From Chloroflexota bacterium (GTDB taxonomy: Bacteria > Chloroflexota > Limnocylindria > Limnocylindrales > CSP1-4), in the NCBI GenBank assembly GCA_021786915.1, contig JAJYMP010000537.1, positions 1 to 6,116 on the forward strand: 6,116 nucleotides of DNA, read 5' to 3'. The notes below the pieces were generated by a model, which was given only the letters and a program-made list of their open reading frames with translations, made no database searches and was not told where the DNA came from. Made by a program: the position numbers and the translations under genes. This document shows, one piece after another, positions 1 to 5,081 of this stretch; positions within the stretch are counted from its first letter, which is position 1, and every line of letters begins with the position of its first letter.

Positions 1-119
1 AGGCGCTCCTCGAAGCCCAGGGCGGCGTAGTCGGGACGCTCGAGCTGCTCGGTGAGCGCGCGGGCCATGCCCGCGAGGGCGAGGGCGTGCAGCTTGTCGA
101 TCGTCGGTGTGATGAGCAT
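1..119 (-). CDS. istB: IstB helper ATPase of IS21, N-terminal 39 residues only
   Basis: IstB is the AAA+ ATPase of IS21 elements that binds target DNA and delivers it to the IstA transposase. Only the N-terminus is visible, beginning MLITPTIDKLHALALAGMAR and followed by a stretch ending LGFEERL. This is the usual helical IstB opening, before the Walker A motif, which lies outside the window. The ATG at 119 is preceded by a strong Shine-Dalgarno (GAGGAGG) that overlaps the istA stop codon. The istA stop and this start are 16 bases apart, the normal translationally coupled arrangement of istA-istB. The gene continues off the left edge, so its integrity is unknown. Confidence 0.85.
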   Translation of the reverse strand, partial: MLITPTIDKLHALALAGMARALTEQLERPDYAALGFEER

Positions 120-135
120 GCGGTCGATCTCCTCC

Positions 136-1681
136 TCACTCGTAGTAGCCGGGGCCGCGCACGGTGGCGTGGTCGCCGATGGCGGTGGTGACGGGCTCCG
201 AGCCCGGCAGGGGCAGGCCGTCGAGCCCGTTCCTCAGGATCGACTCGACGCTGCGATACGAGAGCGCCCGGATGGCGAGCGCCCGGGCCGCCGCCGCCTC
301 TGTGCGCTCGTCCCCGTAGCGGCGGCCGAGGCGCATGATCCCGAGGCACGAGCGGAAGCCCTGCTCGGGATGGGGCCGCGACGCCATGATCGCGGCCACC
401 AGGGCGGCCGTGGCGGGCCCGGTCCCGCCGGCCCAGCGGACGATCCGGCCCGGGGGTCCACTCGGCATGGCGGCGATGCGCCTCGGGCATGTGCGCAGCG
501 TCCGTGGTGAAGCGCCGCTGCTCGCCCGACCGTCGGTGGCTCGCCACTCGCCGGCCGCGGTGGAGGACTTCGATGATCGCGGCCGTGACGCGGATGTCGC
601 AGCGCTCGCCGACGAGCCCGTAGGGCACGGAATACCAGTGGCGGTCGACCTCGACGTAGATCGGAACGTTCACGGTGGCCGTCTTCCAGACCGCGAACTC
701 GTAGGGAGCGGCGGGCAGCGGCCGCAGGGCCGGGCGGTCGAGCTCCGCGAACAGGACGGCGCGGGACCCCGGCAGCTTCTTGAAGGGACGCGCGTTGAGC
801 CAGGCGACGCGCTCGCGGATGGCCTCGTTCGCCTCGGCGATCGAGAAGAACGTGCGGTGCCGAAGGGCAGCGAGCACCCATCTCTCTGCCAGCAAGACAC
901 CTTGCTCGGCCTTCGCCTTGTCCCGGGGCCGCCGGGGGCGTGCCGGCACGACCGCGGCGCCGTAATGGGCGGCCATCTCGGCATAGGTCGGGTTGATGTC
1001 GGGCTCGTAGCGGTGGGCCCGGGTGACGCCCGAGCGGAGGTTGTCGGGCACGATCAGGCGGCTCGAGCCGCCGATGGAGGAGAACGCGTGCACGTGGGCG
1101 GCGATCCAATGGGGCAGCTCCTGGGATGGCAGCGCCTCCGCGTACGTGTAGTTGCTGGCACCCAAGACCGCCACGAACAGCTGGGCCTGCCACACCTCCC
1201 CGGTCGCAGGATCGGTGATCGGGATGGTCTGGCCGGCGAAGTCGACGAACAGCTTCTCGCCGGCCCGGTGCTCCTGGCGCATGACGAGGTCGAGCTGACG
1301 CGCCCAGGCCCGGTAGTGGCGGCAGAACTGGGTGTACTGGTATCCCGAGGGTTCGCGCTCCTTGTATTCCATGTGCAACAGCTGGAGGGTCATGCCCTTT
1401 CGGCGCAGCTCGCGATGGACCGTCGGCCAGTCGGGCAGCGGCCGGCTCGCCGACGGCGGCGGCTCGGCCCGCGCGAACAGGCGGGCCTCGAGCTGTGCGT
1501 CGTCCATGCCGTCGGGCAGCGGCCAGCCGAGACCGGCCCTGGCGGCCCGGCCCAGGTGATCGGACACGGTGGTGTAGGGCAGGCCCGTGGCCGCCCCGGT
1601 CGCGCGGCGGCTCAGGCCCTCGCCGAGGGCGAGGCGGAGGATCTCGCGGATCTTGCGCATGGCGGAACGGGGGCGTGACAA
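136..1681 (-). pseudogene. istA: IstA DDE transposase of IS21, single frameshift near the C-terminus
   Basis: IstA is the DDE transposase that cuts and joins the ends of IS21 elements. Numbering from the ATG at 1660, residues 1-45 hold a helix-turn-helix (GLSRRATGAATGLPYTTVSD). The catalytic triad of the RNase H-fold core is visible as D140 (FVDFAG), D206 (VPDNLRSGV) and E252 (KAKAEQG). A beta-barrel-like segment follows (VDRHWYSVPYGLVGE, 338-352). At EWTP (about residue 403) the frame breaks in the CCCCCGGG run at 449-456. One extra base separates the upstream frame from the downstream frame that starts GRIVRWAGGTGPATAALVAA and ends GPGYYE at the stop 136-138. With the shift repaired the protein would be about 507 residues, normal for IstA. 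The TTG at 1681 is preferred as start because GAGG lies 11 bases upstream and the resulting LSRPRSA leads into MRKIRE. The ATG at 1660 has no ribosome binding site. The shift may be a true mutation or a homopolymer error. Confidence 0.87.
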
Positions 1682-1727
1682 CGGGCATCGGTCCTCGAAC
1701 GGCTGATCGTCCGAGCCACGATGCCCG
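1682..1727 (-). promoter_or_regulatory. Stem-loop over the istA translation start
   Basis: In the istA transcript a 9-bp perfect inverted repeat (CGGGCATCG / CGATGCCCG) encloses, across a symmetric 3x3 internal loop, a second 4-bp stem (CTCG/CGAG) with a 14-base loop. The outer 3' arm ends immediately before the TTG start at 1681. The only Shine-Dalgarno-like GAGG (1693-1696) lies partly in the inner stem. Such a structure would hide the start on long transcripts. Other insertion sequences (IS10, IS50) use hairpins like this to prevent transposase translation from read-through mRNA entering from outside. The pairing is visible in the sequence; the function is inferred. Confidence 0.45.
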
Positions 1728-1772
1728 ACCTGGTGCCTGTCACGTCAGCGTGCTGACGGCCTCACCGGCGGG

Positions 1773-1843
1773 TGATCGGAAACCTCCGAAACGACTGATC
1801 GGATTGGAGCGAAACGGATGATCGGATTGGAGCGAAATCCGCA
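1773..1843 (-). repeat. IS21 terminal transposase-binding repeats (three at 23-bp spacing) and element tip
   Basis: Two identical 19-bp copies, TGATCGGATTGGAGCGAAA on the plus strand, lie at 1796-1814 and 1819-1837. A third diverged copy at 1773-1791 keeps TGATCGGA and CGAAA. All three begin exactly 23 bp apart. Six bases beyond the outermost copy the sequence reads CA at 1842-1843, the expected terminal dinucleotide. IS21-family ends carry several such repeats, bound by IstA. The tip position is inferred from the dinucleotide and from where the neighbouring coding frame resumes. Confidence 0.72.
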
Positions 1844-2078
1844 GGTCCTCCTCTTCTCCGACCTCCTTCGCCTCGCCGGCGCGATCCCGGAGGTTCGCTC
1901 CCGGCTTGGCGCGCCCAGTCCCGGGCACTGGCATCGGCTGACGAGCGGCCTCGTCGGCCTCCGGAACGCGGTCGTGCACCCCACCCGCGACCTCGTCGGC
2001 CGCCAGCGCTCGCTCGCCCGGCTCGTGGAGCTCGATACGCTGCTGCGGGATCTCCTGCGGCGGCTCGAGGTCTCGTAG
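1844..2078 (+). pseudogene. HEPN-like protein, C-terminal 77 residues, 5' part removed by the IS21 insertion
   Basis: Directly beyond the inferred IS21 tip, an open plus-strand frame runs VLLFSDLLRLAGAIPEVRSR, then a middle with VGLRNAVVHP, and ends LLRDLLRRLEVS before TAG at 2076. The core RNAVVH matches the R-x4-H motif of HEPN domains (all-helical folds, often RNases in toxin-antitoxin, abortive-infection and CRISPR effectors). It is followed by P, as in many 'RNxxxHP' HEPN and HEPN-like proteins, and is flanked by predicted helices. No native start or ribosome binding site is visible. The ATG at 1818 that could open this frame lies inside the IS terminal repeat. I infer that the original gene extended leftwards and was cut by the insertion. 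The family call rests on one short motif; a generic helical protein is the alternative. Confidence 0.5.
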
Positions 2079-2088
2079 CCGGACGTAG

Positions 2089-2106
2089 GGCGCCAATGGC
2101 GGCGCC
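2089..2106 (+). terminator. Possible hairpin terminator after the HEPN-like fragment
   Basis: A perfect 6-bp stem GGCGCC / GGCGCC with a 6-base loop (AATGGC) lies 11 bases after the TAG stop. There is no T-run, so this is at best a weak intrinsic terminator, though T-poor terminators are common in GC-rich genomes. Confidence 0.2.
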
Positions 2107-2133
2107 ACTCGGGGCGTCCCGGAGGGGTCGGAC

Positions 2134-2241
2134 ATGAAGCGGCTGTTGGTCTGACTGGTGATCGACCGCCTCAAACGGGCGCTCAAACGCGGGGTCCGCA
2201 TCGTCGTGCCCGTCGCTGAAACGCGACGCGACCACGAATGA
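2134..2241 (+). pseudogene. Small ORF of 35 codons interrupted by one in-frame TGA
   Basis: A strong Shine-Dalgarno (GGAGGGG, 2121-2127) sits 6 bases before the ATG at 2134. The frame reads MKRLLV, then TGA at 2152, and continues in the same frame LVIDRLKRALKRGVRIVVPV and AETRRDHE to TGA at 2239. The part after the stop is basic and amphipathic and could also start at GTG 2158, but that codon has no ribosome binding site. Three readings are possible: a 35-residue protein broken by a TGG-to-TGA or similar change, a six-residue leader peptide, or chance. The second stop is 12 bases before the next start (2254), so translation could be linked with the following gene. I recognise no family. Confidence 0.3.
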
Positions 2242-2248
2242 AGGGAGA

Positions 2249-2326
2249 CCCCGATGACCGCCACGACCCACCCGCTCCTGACCGCCGCGGCCCCGACCGC
2301 CACGACCCCGATGACCGCCACGACCC
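2249..2326 (+). repeat. Pair of 21-bp direct repeats spanning a start codon, plus a partial third copy
   Basis: A 21-bp sequence beginning CCCCGATGACCGCC occurs identically at 2249-2269 and 2306-2326, 57 bp (19 codons) apart. A 15-bp version without the ATG lies at 2295-2309. The repeats encode the MTATT/PTATT/MTATT elements of the next gene, and each full copy contains an in-frame ATG. They look like a small internal duplication. Confidence 0.65.
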
Positions 2327-2511
2327 GGCCGCAACACCGGACCCGGACCCTCCGGCCCGCCAACGCCGCCGACCTGCTGTCGGCCACGCTCCGGGCGGTC
2401 ACGAGGCTCGCGTCCGCCCTCGGCGCGGGGCTCAGGAACCTCGCCGACGCCGGCCAGCTCGGCCCCGACGCCGAGCGGGAGGTCGGTCGCTGGTCCGGCG
2501 GCCGGATCTGA
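2254..2511 (+). CDS. Hypothetical small protein, 85 residues
   Basis: The ATG at 2254 has a good ribosome binding site (AAGGGAGA) about 5 bases upstream, which supports this start. The N-terminal third is low-complexity Thr/Ala/Pro (MTATTHPLLTAAAPTATTPM) and comes from the direct repeats described separately. After a basic linker (RPQHRTRTLRP), residues 34-66 form a likely amphipathic helix (NAADLLSATLRAVTRLASAL followed by GAGLRNLADAG). The tail is QLGPDAEREVGRWSGGRI. There is no signal peptide, no clear membrane span and no catalytic motif. A second start at M20 (2311) lies in a copy of the same repeat but without the Shine-Dalgarno. I do not recognise the family. The gene follows the interrupted 35-codon ORF by 12 bases and precedes the SARP fragment by 76 bases. 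Confidence 0.5.
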   Translation: MTATTHPLLTAAAPTATTPMTATTRPQHRTRTLRPANAADLLSATLRAVTRLASALGAGLRNLADAGQLGPDAEREVGRWSGGRI

Positions 2512-2587
2512 GAACGCCGACCCGCGGACCGGAGCGGCCGGATCCAGGCGAGCTGACTCCCGGCTCGGGCACCCCCCTTGCGGGCTG

Positions 2588-2809
2588 ATGTCGATGACTG
2601 TCACGATGGCCCGGACGAGCCCGGCCGACCGACCGGTCGACGGCTCGTCGGCTGTCGAGGGCGCCGGGGTGGGACTCGCGATCAACCTGCTCGGACGGCC
2701 GTCCATCGTCCGAGACGGCTCCGAGGTCCCGCCGCCGCGGGGCCGCAAGGTCTGGGCGCTGCTCGCCTATCTGCTCCTGGCCGGGGCGCCGCCGACACGG
2801 AGCCGGCTG
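2588..2809 (+). pseudogene. SARP/BTAD-type transcriptional activator, N-terminal fragment
   Basis: About 45 residues from 2672 to 2809 (GLAINLLGRPSIVRDGSEVP, then PPRGRKVWALLAYLLLAGAP and PTRSRL) match the opening of the OmpR-like winged-helix DNA-binding domain of SARP/BTAD activators. The usual pattern is a short strand 'LLG.p.v..dG..v', then 'GRKvraLLAYLlL' and 'p.sR.rLa.lLw'. Complete family members continue with the recognition helix, the BTAD domain and often AAA/TPR regions over several hundred residues. Here similarity stops after RSRL (2809); the expected 'a.LLwpd.....ar..Lr..L..LR' is absent in all three frames. Possible starts are ATG 2588, 2594 or 2606, none with a clear ribosome binding site. 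The same frame stays open to 3832, but that extension is antisense to abiEii and is not protein-like. The gene was evidently broken at its junction with the AbiE segment and should be non-functional. Confidence 0.65.
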
Positions 2810-2845
2810 TCGCCCCGGTCGGCTGCCCCAGGCCCGGACGTCGGA

Positions 2846-2871
2846 CCGGGCGCGCATCGTATCGCGACCGG
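2846..2871 (-). terminator. Possible hairpin terminator downstream of abiEii
   Basis: Starting 14 bases past the abiEii stop, the minus strand can form CCGG-T-CGCG / CGCG-C-CCGG around an 8-base loop (8 pairs, one mismatch). There is no T-run. The position suits termination of the abiE transcript, but the evidence is only the pairing. Confidence 0.22.
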
Positions 2872-2884
2872 CCGCGGGGTGCCG

Positions 2885-3667
2885 TCACGCGTCGAAGAGC
2901 GGCAGGAACGTGGCCATGAACCAGCTGAGCGCCACCGATGCGTCGTAGTGGATCCCCGGCCGGAGGAGCGGACGCACCTCATCCAGGACGCCGGATGCCT
3001 GCTTGGCGGAGAGATTGCGGGCGAACTCGACCGGCGTCGGGACCTTGAACCCGGCGCGCCGCATGTACATGCCGAACAGCCTGACGATCTCACGCGGTGT
3101 GATCTCCGCACGCGCGTTCGCATACCAGATGTCGAACAGGTCCCGCCCCTTCCGCCGCTGGTAGAGCGCCCGCACCTTCGTCGCGAGAAGCTCGTCCAGC
3201 GAGTAGGTCGGGATCGACACCGCCGCGGTCAGTGGCGACGAGATGACGGTGAACGGCAGATCCTTGACCTGACCGAAGTGCTCCCGGCTGTTGATCTCGA
3301 CCTTCAGCCGTCGGGTCTGCCTCGTGGACTCGGTCTGGAAGCGAAAGGTGAGCTTCGGGTGGTCGCGTGTCTCGGAGTGCGGACGTCCGAGCCAGACCAG
3401 CGCCGCCCGCAGGCGATCCAGGGTCGTCCCAATGCCCTCCGGCGATCGCTGCACCAGGTCGAGGTCATCCGAGTAGCGCGCAGCAGGCGCCAGGTGGAGC
3501 TTGTGGAGCGCGGTTCCCCCTCGAAATGCCGGCCGCTCGCGCAGGAAATCGTCGGTGAAGATGTCACAGAGCGCCCTGGTGAGGACGAGGTCCTGCTCGA
3601 CGTCGTCCTCATCGACCCACGGGGCGTACTCTGCGCGCCAGGCAAGGATCTCCGCGCGCGGCAGCAT
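2885..3667 (-). CDS. abiEii: AbiEii nucleotidyltransferase toxin of a type IV toxin-antitoxin system
   Basis: AbiEii proteins are cytoplasmic nucleotidyltransferases that arrest growth. Family studies report GTP binding for the streptococcal toxin and tRNA modification for the related MenT toxins. The protein has 260 residues from the ATG at 3667. It shows the family motifs in order: FRGGT (48-52) and SDDLDL (66-71, metal-binding D68 and D70) of the polymerase-beta-like fold; KVEIN (122-126); and, after K164 in TKVRALY, the RRKGRDLFDI motif (171-180). All key residues look present, so the toxin should be active. The start overlaps the abiEi stop as TGATG, with GAGG 7 bases upstream; a TTG one codon earlier is possible but less likely. 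Translation is therefore coupled to the antitoxin. The length is near the usual 250-300 residues. The open plus-strand frame antisense to it is an artefact of GC-rich codon use. Confidence 0.93.
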   Translation of the reverse strand: MLPRAEILAWRAEYAPWVDEDDVEQDLVLTRALCDIFTDDFLRERPAFRGGTALHKLHLAPAARYSDDLDLVQRSPEGIGTTLDRLRAALVWLGRPHSETRDHPKLTFRFQTESTRQTRRLKVEINSREHFGQVKDLPFTVISSPLTAAVSIPTYSLDELLATKVRALYQRRKGRDLFDIWYANARAEITPREIVRLFGMYMRRAGFKVPTPVEFARNLSAKQASGVLDEVRPLLRPGIHYDASVALSWFMATFLPLFDA

Positions 3668-4452
3668 CAATCAGCCTCGATCCGCTCGTTGACGATGACC
3701 CGCCACCGTTCGTCGCGTTCACCGACTCGACCGGCCCCGGGCACGAGCGGCGTCCACGAGACCGGTCGCGGGTCGAGCCAGCGCCGAAGCGGTCGGGTCG
3801 CATGCTGCCCGCCGACCTGTTCAAGCAGGTAGCCGAGACGTTGGGCGTCCGCCGCGGCGGGCTGCGTTTCGAGCGCGTCCGCCACCCTGGCCGCCCGCAG
3901 GCCGGGCGCCAGATCACGGAGCACCGTGAGCACGTTCCCCCACCCGCCGGAGCGCGCCGGGAATCGGACCACGTCGAGCGCGGTCAGCTCCGGCGTTGCC
4001 ATGCGGAGGCGTCCGCCCGGCGTGTTGATGAGTCTCACCGGCGCCTGCGCCGCCGCCCGGTTGACGATGAACTCGATACGCACCTGTCCGACGGCTACCG
4101 GTCGGCGCTGACGCGGGACAACAACCTGGACCACCTGGGCGGCCTGAGCCGACGCCCCGTGGTGCGCGGCTGCGGTGAGCAGCCCGACGTAGTAGGGCAG
4201 CCCCAGGAATCGGAGGAGCGGATCGAGGAACAGCCGCCACGACGGCGAGCCGGCAAGCCGGTCTTCAAGCGGGAGGACGACATGGAAACCGCGGACCGGG
4301 GTCACGATCAACCCGGCATCGGCCGCGCGCCGGAGGGCGATCACCGTCGCGGCGGGGCTGACGTCGGGCTGGCGAGTTCTGGCATCGGCCGTAGTGAACG
4401 TGTACTGCCCGCGGGCGGGGAGCTCGAGGAGCCAGTCGCGGAGTGTGGTCAT
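3667..4452 (-). CDS. abiEi: AbiEi antitoxin and autorepressor of the AbiE system
   Basis: AbiEi antitoxins counter AbiEii without direct protein contact (type IV) and repress their own operon by binding inverted repeats. This protein has 261 residues from the ATG at 4452. Residues 1-60 form the winged helix-turn-helix (LRDWLLELPARGQYTFTTAD ... VIALRRAADAGLIVTPVRG). Residues 85-101 hold the family's LPYYVGLLTAAAHHGAS segment and 151-173 hold MATPELTALDVV..PARSGGWGN, both typical of the AbiEi C-terminal domain. The frame is open for 40 further codons upstream, but those are low-quality (QQRPRGQRAHRSRRPR) and run through the operator. The ATG at 4452 begins the conserved protein. There is no Shine-Dalgarno directly ahead of it, and a TACAGT -10-like box lies 7 bases upstream, so the mRNA may be leaderless. 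It is the first gene of a two-gene operon with abiEii. Confidence 0.92.
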   Translation of the reverse strand: MTTLRDWLLELPARGQYTFTTADARTRQPDVSPAATVIALRRAADAGLIVTPVRGFHVVLPLEDRLAGSPSWRLFLDPLLRFLGLPYYVGLLTAAAHHGASAQAAQVVQVVVPRQRRPVAVGQVRIEFIVNRAAAQAPVRLINTPGGRLRMATPELTALDVVRFPARSGGWGNVLTVLRDLAPGLRAARVADALETQPAAADAQRLGYLLEQVGGQHATRPLRRWLDPRPVSWTPLVPGAGRVGERDERWRVIVNERIEAD

Positions 4453-4488
4453 ATGCAGAACTGTACGAGCTCCGTTCGATTCTGCATA
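4450..4488 (-). promoter_or_regulatory. Probable abiE promoter and AbiEi operator, overlapping the abiEi start codon
   Basis: A perfect 9-bp inverted repeat, TATGCAGAA (4452-4460) and TTCTGCATA (4480-4488), is centred on 4470. A further three symmetric pairs (ACG/CGT at 4465-4467 and 4473-4475) lie near the centre. The inner end reaches the first base of the abiEi ATG. On the minus strand a -10-like TACAGT (4460-4465) sits between the arms. Known AbiEi proteins repress their operon through paired inverted repeats in the promoter, so this dyad is the obvious candidate operator. The -35 element is not clear. The repeat is directly visible; its role is inferred from the family. Confidence 0.6.
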
Positions 4489-4865
4489 CAACATCTGAGT
4501 GATCCTGGGCCGCCTGGACCGATGCGCTCGCTGGCCCCGGGGACGCTGCTGGGTGCCGTCCTGACCGGCCACGAGCGACGTCCGCCCCGGAGCCAGTGCC
4601 GGCAGGGGCTCGTCCGCGACCCTCGCCCGAACACGGCCGGGTCACTCGCGAGCGCCGTCTCATGACCGAGGCCGAGTATCATGCGTGGCGAGCGCAGACC
4701 CTTGGGTACCCGGAGCCGCCACGGAAGCGGTGAATGCGAGTCGGTCATGGCGAGGATGCGTCGAACGACGCTGAGCGAGCGGAGCGGCGTGGAGACAAGC
4801 GGCGGTGAGGTGCACAGCGGCCTCGCTCGCCCCGGCCAGTGAGGGACAGTGGAGGGACTCGCGTG
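4489..4865. other. Stretch without a recognisable gene upstream of the AbiE operon
   Basis: Both strands have long open frames here, but their translations are Arg/Pro/Ser-rich shadows without domains. One minus-strand frame continues upstream from the AbiE operator, and plus-strand frames overlap each other. The only fragments with less shadow-like composition are the short ORF at 4662-4733 and the membrane peptide that follows this stretch. I see no tRNA, no clear promoter and no strong terminator. Confidence 0.5.
4662..4733 (+). CDS. Doubtful 23-residue ORF
   Basis: The frame reads MTEAEYHAWRAQTLGYPEPP then RKR and a TGA stop. The mix of Glu, Tyr, His, Trp and Gln is unlike the Arg/Pro/Ala composition of random frames here, which suggests it is or once was coding. 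The frame is open upstream without a start (…HGRVTRERRL before the ATG), so it could instead be the tail of a longer decayed gene. No Shine-Dalgarno precedes the ATG. I recognise no family. Confidence 0.25.
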   Translation: MTEAEYHAWRAQTLGYPEPPRKR

Positions 4866-4955
4866 ATGGGCTTGGGTGTGGTGGAGCTCGTCAGCCTCGT
4901 TGCCATCGTCAGCGCCGTGGTCGTCGTCGCGCGAAGGGTCCGAGCGCGTCGGTGA
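4866..4955 (+). CDS. Small single-pass membrane peptide, 29 residues
   Basis: The peptide is MGLGVVELVSL, then VAIVSAVVVVA, then a basic tail RRVRARR before TGA at 4953. A strong Shine-Dalgarno (GGAGGG, 4851-4856) lies 9 bases before the ATG; the GTG immediately before it (4863) is also possible at 6-base spacing. The single 17-20 residue hydrophobic segment with one acidic residue near its start, and Arg residues only after it, predict an N-out/C-in membrane peptide. It lies about 410 bp upstream of the AbiE operon and points away from it. Hydrophobic peptides of this size include type I toxins and small membrane-complex subunits, but no partner gene or antisense RNA is evident and I assign no function. 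Its small size keeps confidence moderate. Confidence 0.45.
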   Translation: MGLGVVELVSLVAIVSAVVVVARRVRARR

Positions 4956-5081
4956 GGCAACGGTCGCCCGGTCGAGCACGCGGGCAGCAACGCCCTCGCC
5001 CTCACGCGGGAGCCCAGGGGCAGGCGCTCGGTGCCGATCCAGCGGCGGTTGCGAGGCTGCCCATCATCCCTTGATGACACC

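Larger units (their letters stand above)
1..1843 (-). mobile_element. IS21-family insertion sequence, left-end portion (truncated by window edge)
   Basis: An istA-istB gene pair and a set of terminal repeats identify this as an IS21-family element read on the minus strand. Its left end lies at about 1843 and its right end lies outside the window. The boundary is inferred. Read on the minus strand, the element begins TGCGGATTTCGC and runs straight into the first of three 23-bp-spaced repeats, in agreement with the TG...CA termini known for the family. Plus-strand sequence from 1844 on continues a different coding frame (HEPN-like fragment). A target duplication cannot be tested because only one end is visible. 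The frameshift in istA suggests this copy may be inactive unless the shift is a sequencing error. Confidence 0.8.

Noticed and set aside
234..1688. 484-codon minus-strand and 447-codon plus-strand ORFs over istA
   Set aside because: Both are alternative frames of istA. The real frame holds the DDE residues and IstA motifs.
1743..1758. CGTCAGC-GT-GCTGACG palindrome upstream of istA
   Set aside because: A 7-bp dyad with a 2-base centre is clear, but I cannot link it to a promoter or known site, and it is too tight for an RNA hairpin loop. It may be a protein-binding site of unknown role.
1762..2748. 328-codon and 220-codon minus-strand ORFs
   Set aside because: They run antisense through the IS end repeats, the HEPN-like fragment, the small gene and the SARP fragment, and are rich in Arg/Gly/Pro without a recognisable domain.
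2588..3832. 414-codon plus-strand ORF starting with the SARP fragment
   Set aside because: Only the first 74 codons resemble a protein family. The rest is antisense to abiEii and abiEi and has low-complexity Arg/Glu/Pro composition.
3802..4665. 287-codon plus-strand ORF
   Set aside because: Antisense to abiEi, which has clear family motifs. The translation shows no domain and is Arg/Gly/Glu-rich.
4449..4979. 176-codon minus-strand ORF upstream of abiEi
   Set aside because: It crosses the AbiE operator in another frame and is low in recognisable structure (Ser/Arg/Pro/His-rich). It also runs antisense to the membrane peptide.
5062..5075. TCATC-CCTT-GATGA small hairpin downstream of the aminotransferase-like remnant
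   Set aside because: Five base pairs with no T-run; too weak to call a terminator.
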